A stretch of DNA of 22,316 nucleotides from DASVXQ01 sp046727955 (lineage in GTDB: Bacteria > Actinomycetota > CALGFH01), in the NCBI GenBank assembly GCA_046727955.1, contig JBKPDO010000240.1, forward strand, positions 1 through 22,316. Reading direction: 5' to 3'. Both the position numbers and the translations under genes were made by a program. Numbering within the stretch: position 1 is the first letter of the stretch; each line of letters begins with the position of its first letter. Below the pieces are notes generated by a model. That model had not been told where the DNA came from. It made no database searches and saw only the letters and a program-made list of their open reading frames with translations. Shown here in pieces: positions 20,934 through 22,316 of the stretch.

Positions 20934-22316
20934 ATGAGAATCTCCCGCAGCCTCGGTGCGGTCGCAGTTGGCGCCGCGCTCGCCTTCGTCACGTCGCTGG
21001 CCCTACCAGCGGCGGGCCAGCCTACCTCGACCTCCGCGCCTACCACCACCGTCTTCGGGGGCGGCGAGGCCGGCGGCGCGGGCACCGAGGTGACCTCGAC
21101 CACCACGGCTCCGGGAGTCTCGCAGACGACCGTGGCGATCCCGAGCAGCGAGGGCGAGGTCGGCGCGCCTGGCAGGGGCGCGGTGCTCGTGCTGGTGCGC
21201 CGGCTGACTTGGCGAGAGGCCGCGGCGGCGGTGCGTGGCCGCTCCGAGACGATCGCCGCCGGACTGGTCTCCACCCTTCCGCGAGATGCCTCGCTCGCCG
21301 CCCGCGTGTTGTCGCTCGCGGCCGGGCGGCAGGTCGACGCGAAAGCACTTGCCGGAGGAAGCGACCAGGCGGCGATCGACCGGATGCGGGCGGCCAACCC
21401 CGATGCCCACTTCGGCGGCCTGCCGCAGGTGCGGGTGGTGGCCGCCTCCGGGCTCGAGGCGGCCGCGCTGATCGGGCTCGGCCCAACCGGCGGTTCGCCG
21501 CCGGCCGCGCCGCTCGAGGTCACCGGCCCGCCCTCGCCCGCCGGTGGCGAGCTACTGGTGGTCGCGGTGCCCGACGCCGCCGGGCTGCGCCGGGTGCTGG
21601 AGCAGCTCCAGGCGGCCAGCTCGCTCGCCGGCAGCGTGGGCGGCGCGCCGGCCGTGAACGCGACGCCCGCGCCGAGCCGGTTCGTGATCGTGGGCCTGGA
21701 GTCGCCCAAGGGACGCGCCCAGGTGGCGCCGTTCGTCGCGCTGGGCGGCGCGCCGGGCATGGTCACCTCCGATTCGACCCGGCGCCGCGGGCTGATCGCG
21801 CTCCAGGACGTGCGCCCCACACTGGCCGGGTCGGCGGCGGGTACGGACGGCTCGACGATCCGCGCCCTGGCCGTCGCCGACCCACTGGGCTCGGTCGGCC
21901 GCCTGGACCGTCAGGTCGCCTCGCTGGTGGCGGCGCGGAGCTGGGCGACCCTGCTGGCGGGGGTGATGGGGACGTTCGCCCTGGCGGTGGCGCTGCTGGC
22001 GTTGCTGCTGCGACGCAGATCGGGCCGCGGCCGCGGGGTCTTCCGCCGCCTGGCCCGGGCGCTCCTTCTCCTGAGCCTGGCGCTGCCGTCCGGTTATCTG
22101 GTGGCCAGCGCAGTCGCGCCGCTGTCGTGGGTGCGGTGGCTGCTGCTCGGCCTCGGCGCCAGCGTGGTCCTGGCGCTGGCCGCCTGGCTGGCCGCCAGGC
22201 TCCCTCGCCGCAGGGACCGCCGCCGCGACCGCCCGAAGCCTCCCCCGAAGGAAGCCCCGGCCGCTGCGGAGGGCGCGCCGGCGACAGCCGGGGGCGCGCC
22301 GGCGACGGCCGAGGCC
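20934..22316 (+). CDS. Secreted/membrane protein with degenerate phosphatase-like ectodomain (3' end outside window)
   Basis: The 461 residues in the window start with a signal peptide (about 1-28, MRISRSLGAVAVGAALAF...LPAAG), a Ser/Thr/Gly-rich linker (about 29-80), an ectodomain (about 80-335), three hydrophobic segments (about 337-360, 372-392, 397-417) and a basic, Pro/Ala-rich cytoplasmic stretch. The blocks LVLVRRLTWREAAA, AARVLSLAAGRQVDA and GMVTSDSTRRRGLIALQDVRPTL resemble actinobacterial membrane proteins annotated as alkaline-phosphatase-like, but I do not see intact metal ligands. ATG 20934 is chosen from the codon pattern and the upstream -10 box. The frame stays open to the end of the window. 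Confidence 0.7.
   Translation, partial: MRISRSLGAVAVGAALAFVTSLALPAAGQPTSTSAPTTTVFGGGEAGGAGTEVTSTTTAPGVSQTTVAIPSSEGEVGAPGRGAVLVLVRRLTWREAAAAVRGRSETIAAGLVSTLPRDASLAARVLSLAAGRQVDAKALAGGSDQAAIDRMRAANPDAHFGGLPQVRVVAASGLEAAALIGLGPTGGSPPAAPLEVTGPPSPAGGELLVVAVPDAAGLRRVLEQLQAASSLAGSVGGAPAVNATPAPSRFVIVGLESPKGRAQVAPFVALGGAPGMVTSDSTRRRGLIALQDVRPTLAGSAAGTDGSTIRALAVADPLGSVGRLDRQVASLVAARSWATLLAGVMGTFALAVALLALLLRRRSGRGRGVFRRLARALLLLSLALPSGYLVASAVAPLSWVRWLLLGLGASVVLALAAWLAARLPRRRDRRRDRPKPPPKEAPAAAEGAPATAGGAPATAEA

Overview
The window is a very GC-rich, almost gap-free stretch of bacterial chromosome. Its gene order (thrB, rho, rpmE, prfA, prmC, sua5, a WecA/TagO-type transferase, atpI, atpBEFHAGDC) is the classic actinobacterial order. 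A 270-residue delta subunit with a duplicated N-terminal domain, a Rho with a long disordered insert, and promoters that sit almost on the start codon all point to Actinomycetota. DUF1385 and a low-molecular-weight phosphatase inside the cluster suggest a lineage outside the well-studied Actinomycetes; that placement is inference.

Layout. 1-902: 3' part of thrB. 1043-3262: a glycogen-debranching-type glucosidase inserted between thrB and rho, followed by two hairpins. 3316-3781: a good sigma70-type promoter and a leader of about 430 nt for rho. 3782-5812: rho, followed by a terminator palindrome and three perfect 34-bp hairpin repeats. 5952-6288: rpmE with a textbook sigma-R-type promoter. 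6427-11828: DUF1385, prfA, prmC, sua5, phosphatase and WecA-like transferase, with short overlaps from prfA to the phosphatase. 11886-19531: atpI, atpZ and the eight structural genes of a complete, apparently proton-type F1Fo ATP synthase, with an extended -10 promoter just ahead of atpZ. 19701-20924 (minus strand): a class I glutamine amidotransferase with a repeat-flanked 28-codon insertion, and a broken Sir2 remnant. 20934 to the end: a secreted/membrane protein that runs off the window.

How the genes work together. The left and middle parts hold core housekeeping: threonine synthesis, transcription termination, ribosomal protein L31, translation termination with release-factor methylation, tRNA t6A synthesis, the lipid-linked first step of cell-wall glycan synthesis, and oxidative ATP synthesis. 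I see no CRISPR array, defence island, prophage, insertion sequence or tRNA. The notable signals are regulatory and structural: the sigma-R site, the rho leader, a recurring G6/C6 hairpin family (one member embedded in a coding gene), an NVPY active-site variant in PrmC, leaderless-type promoters, and gene decay at the right-hand divergent locus. I do not see evidence of a wholly new multi-gene system.
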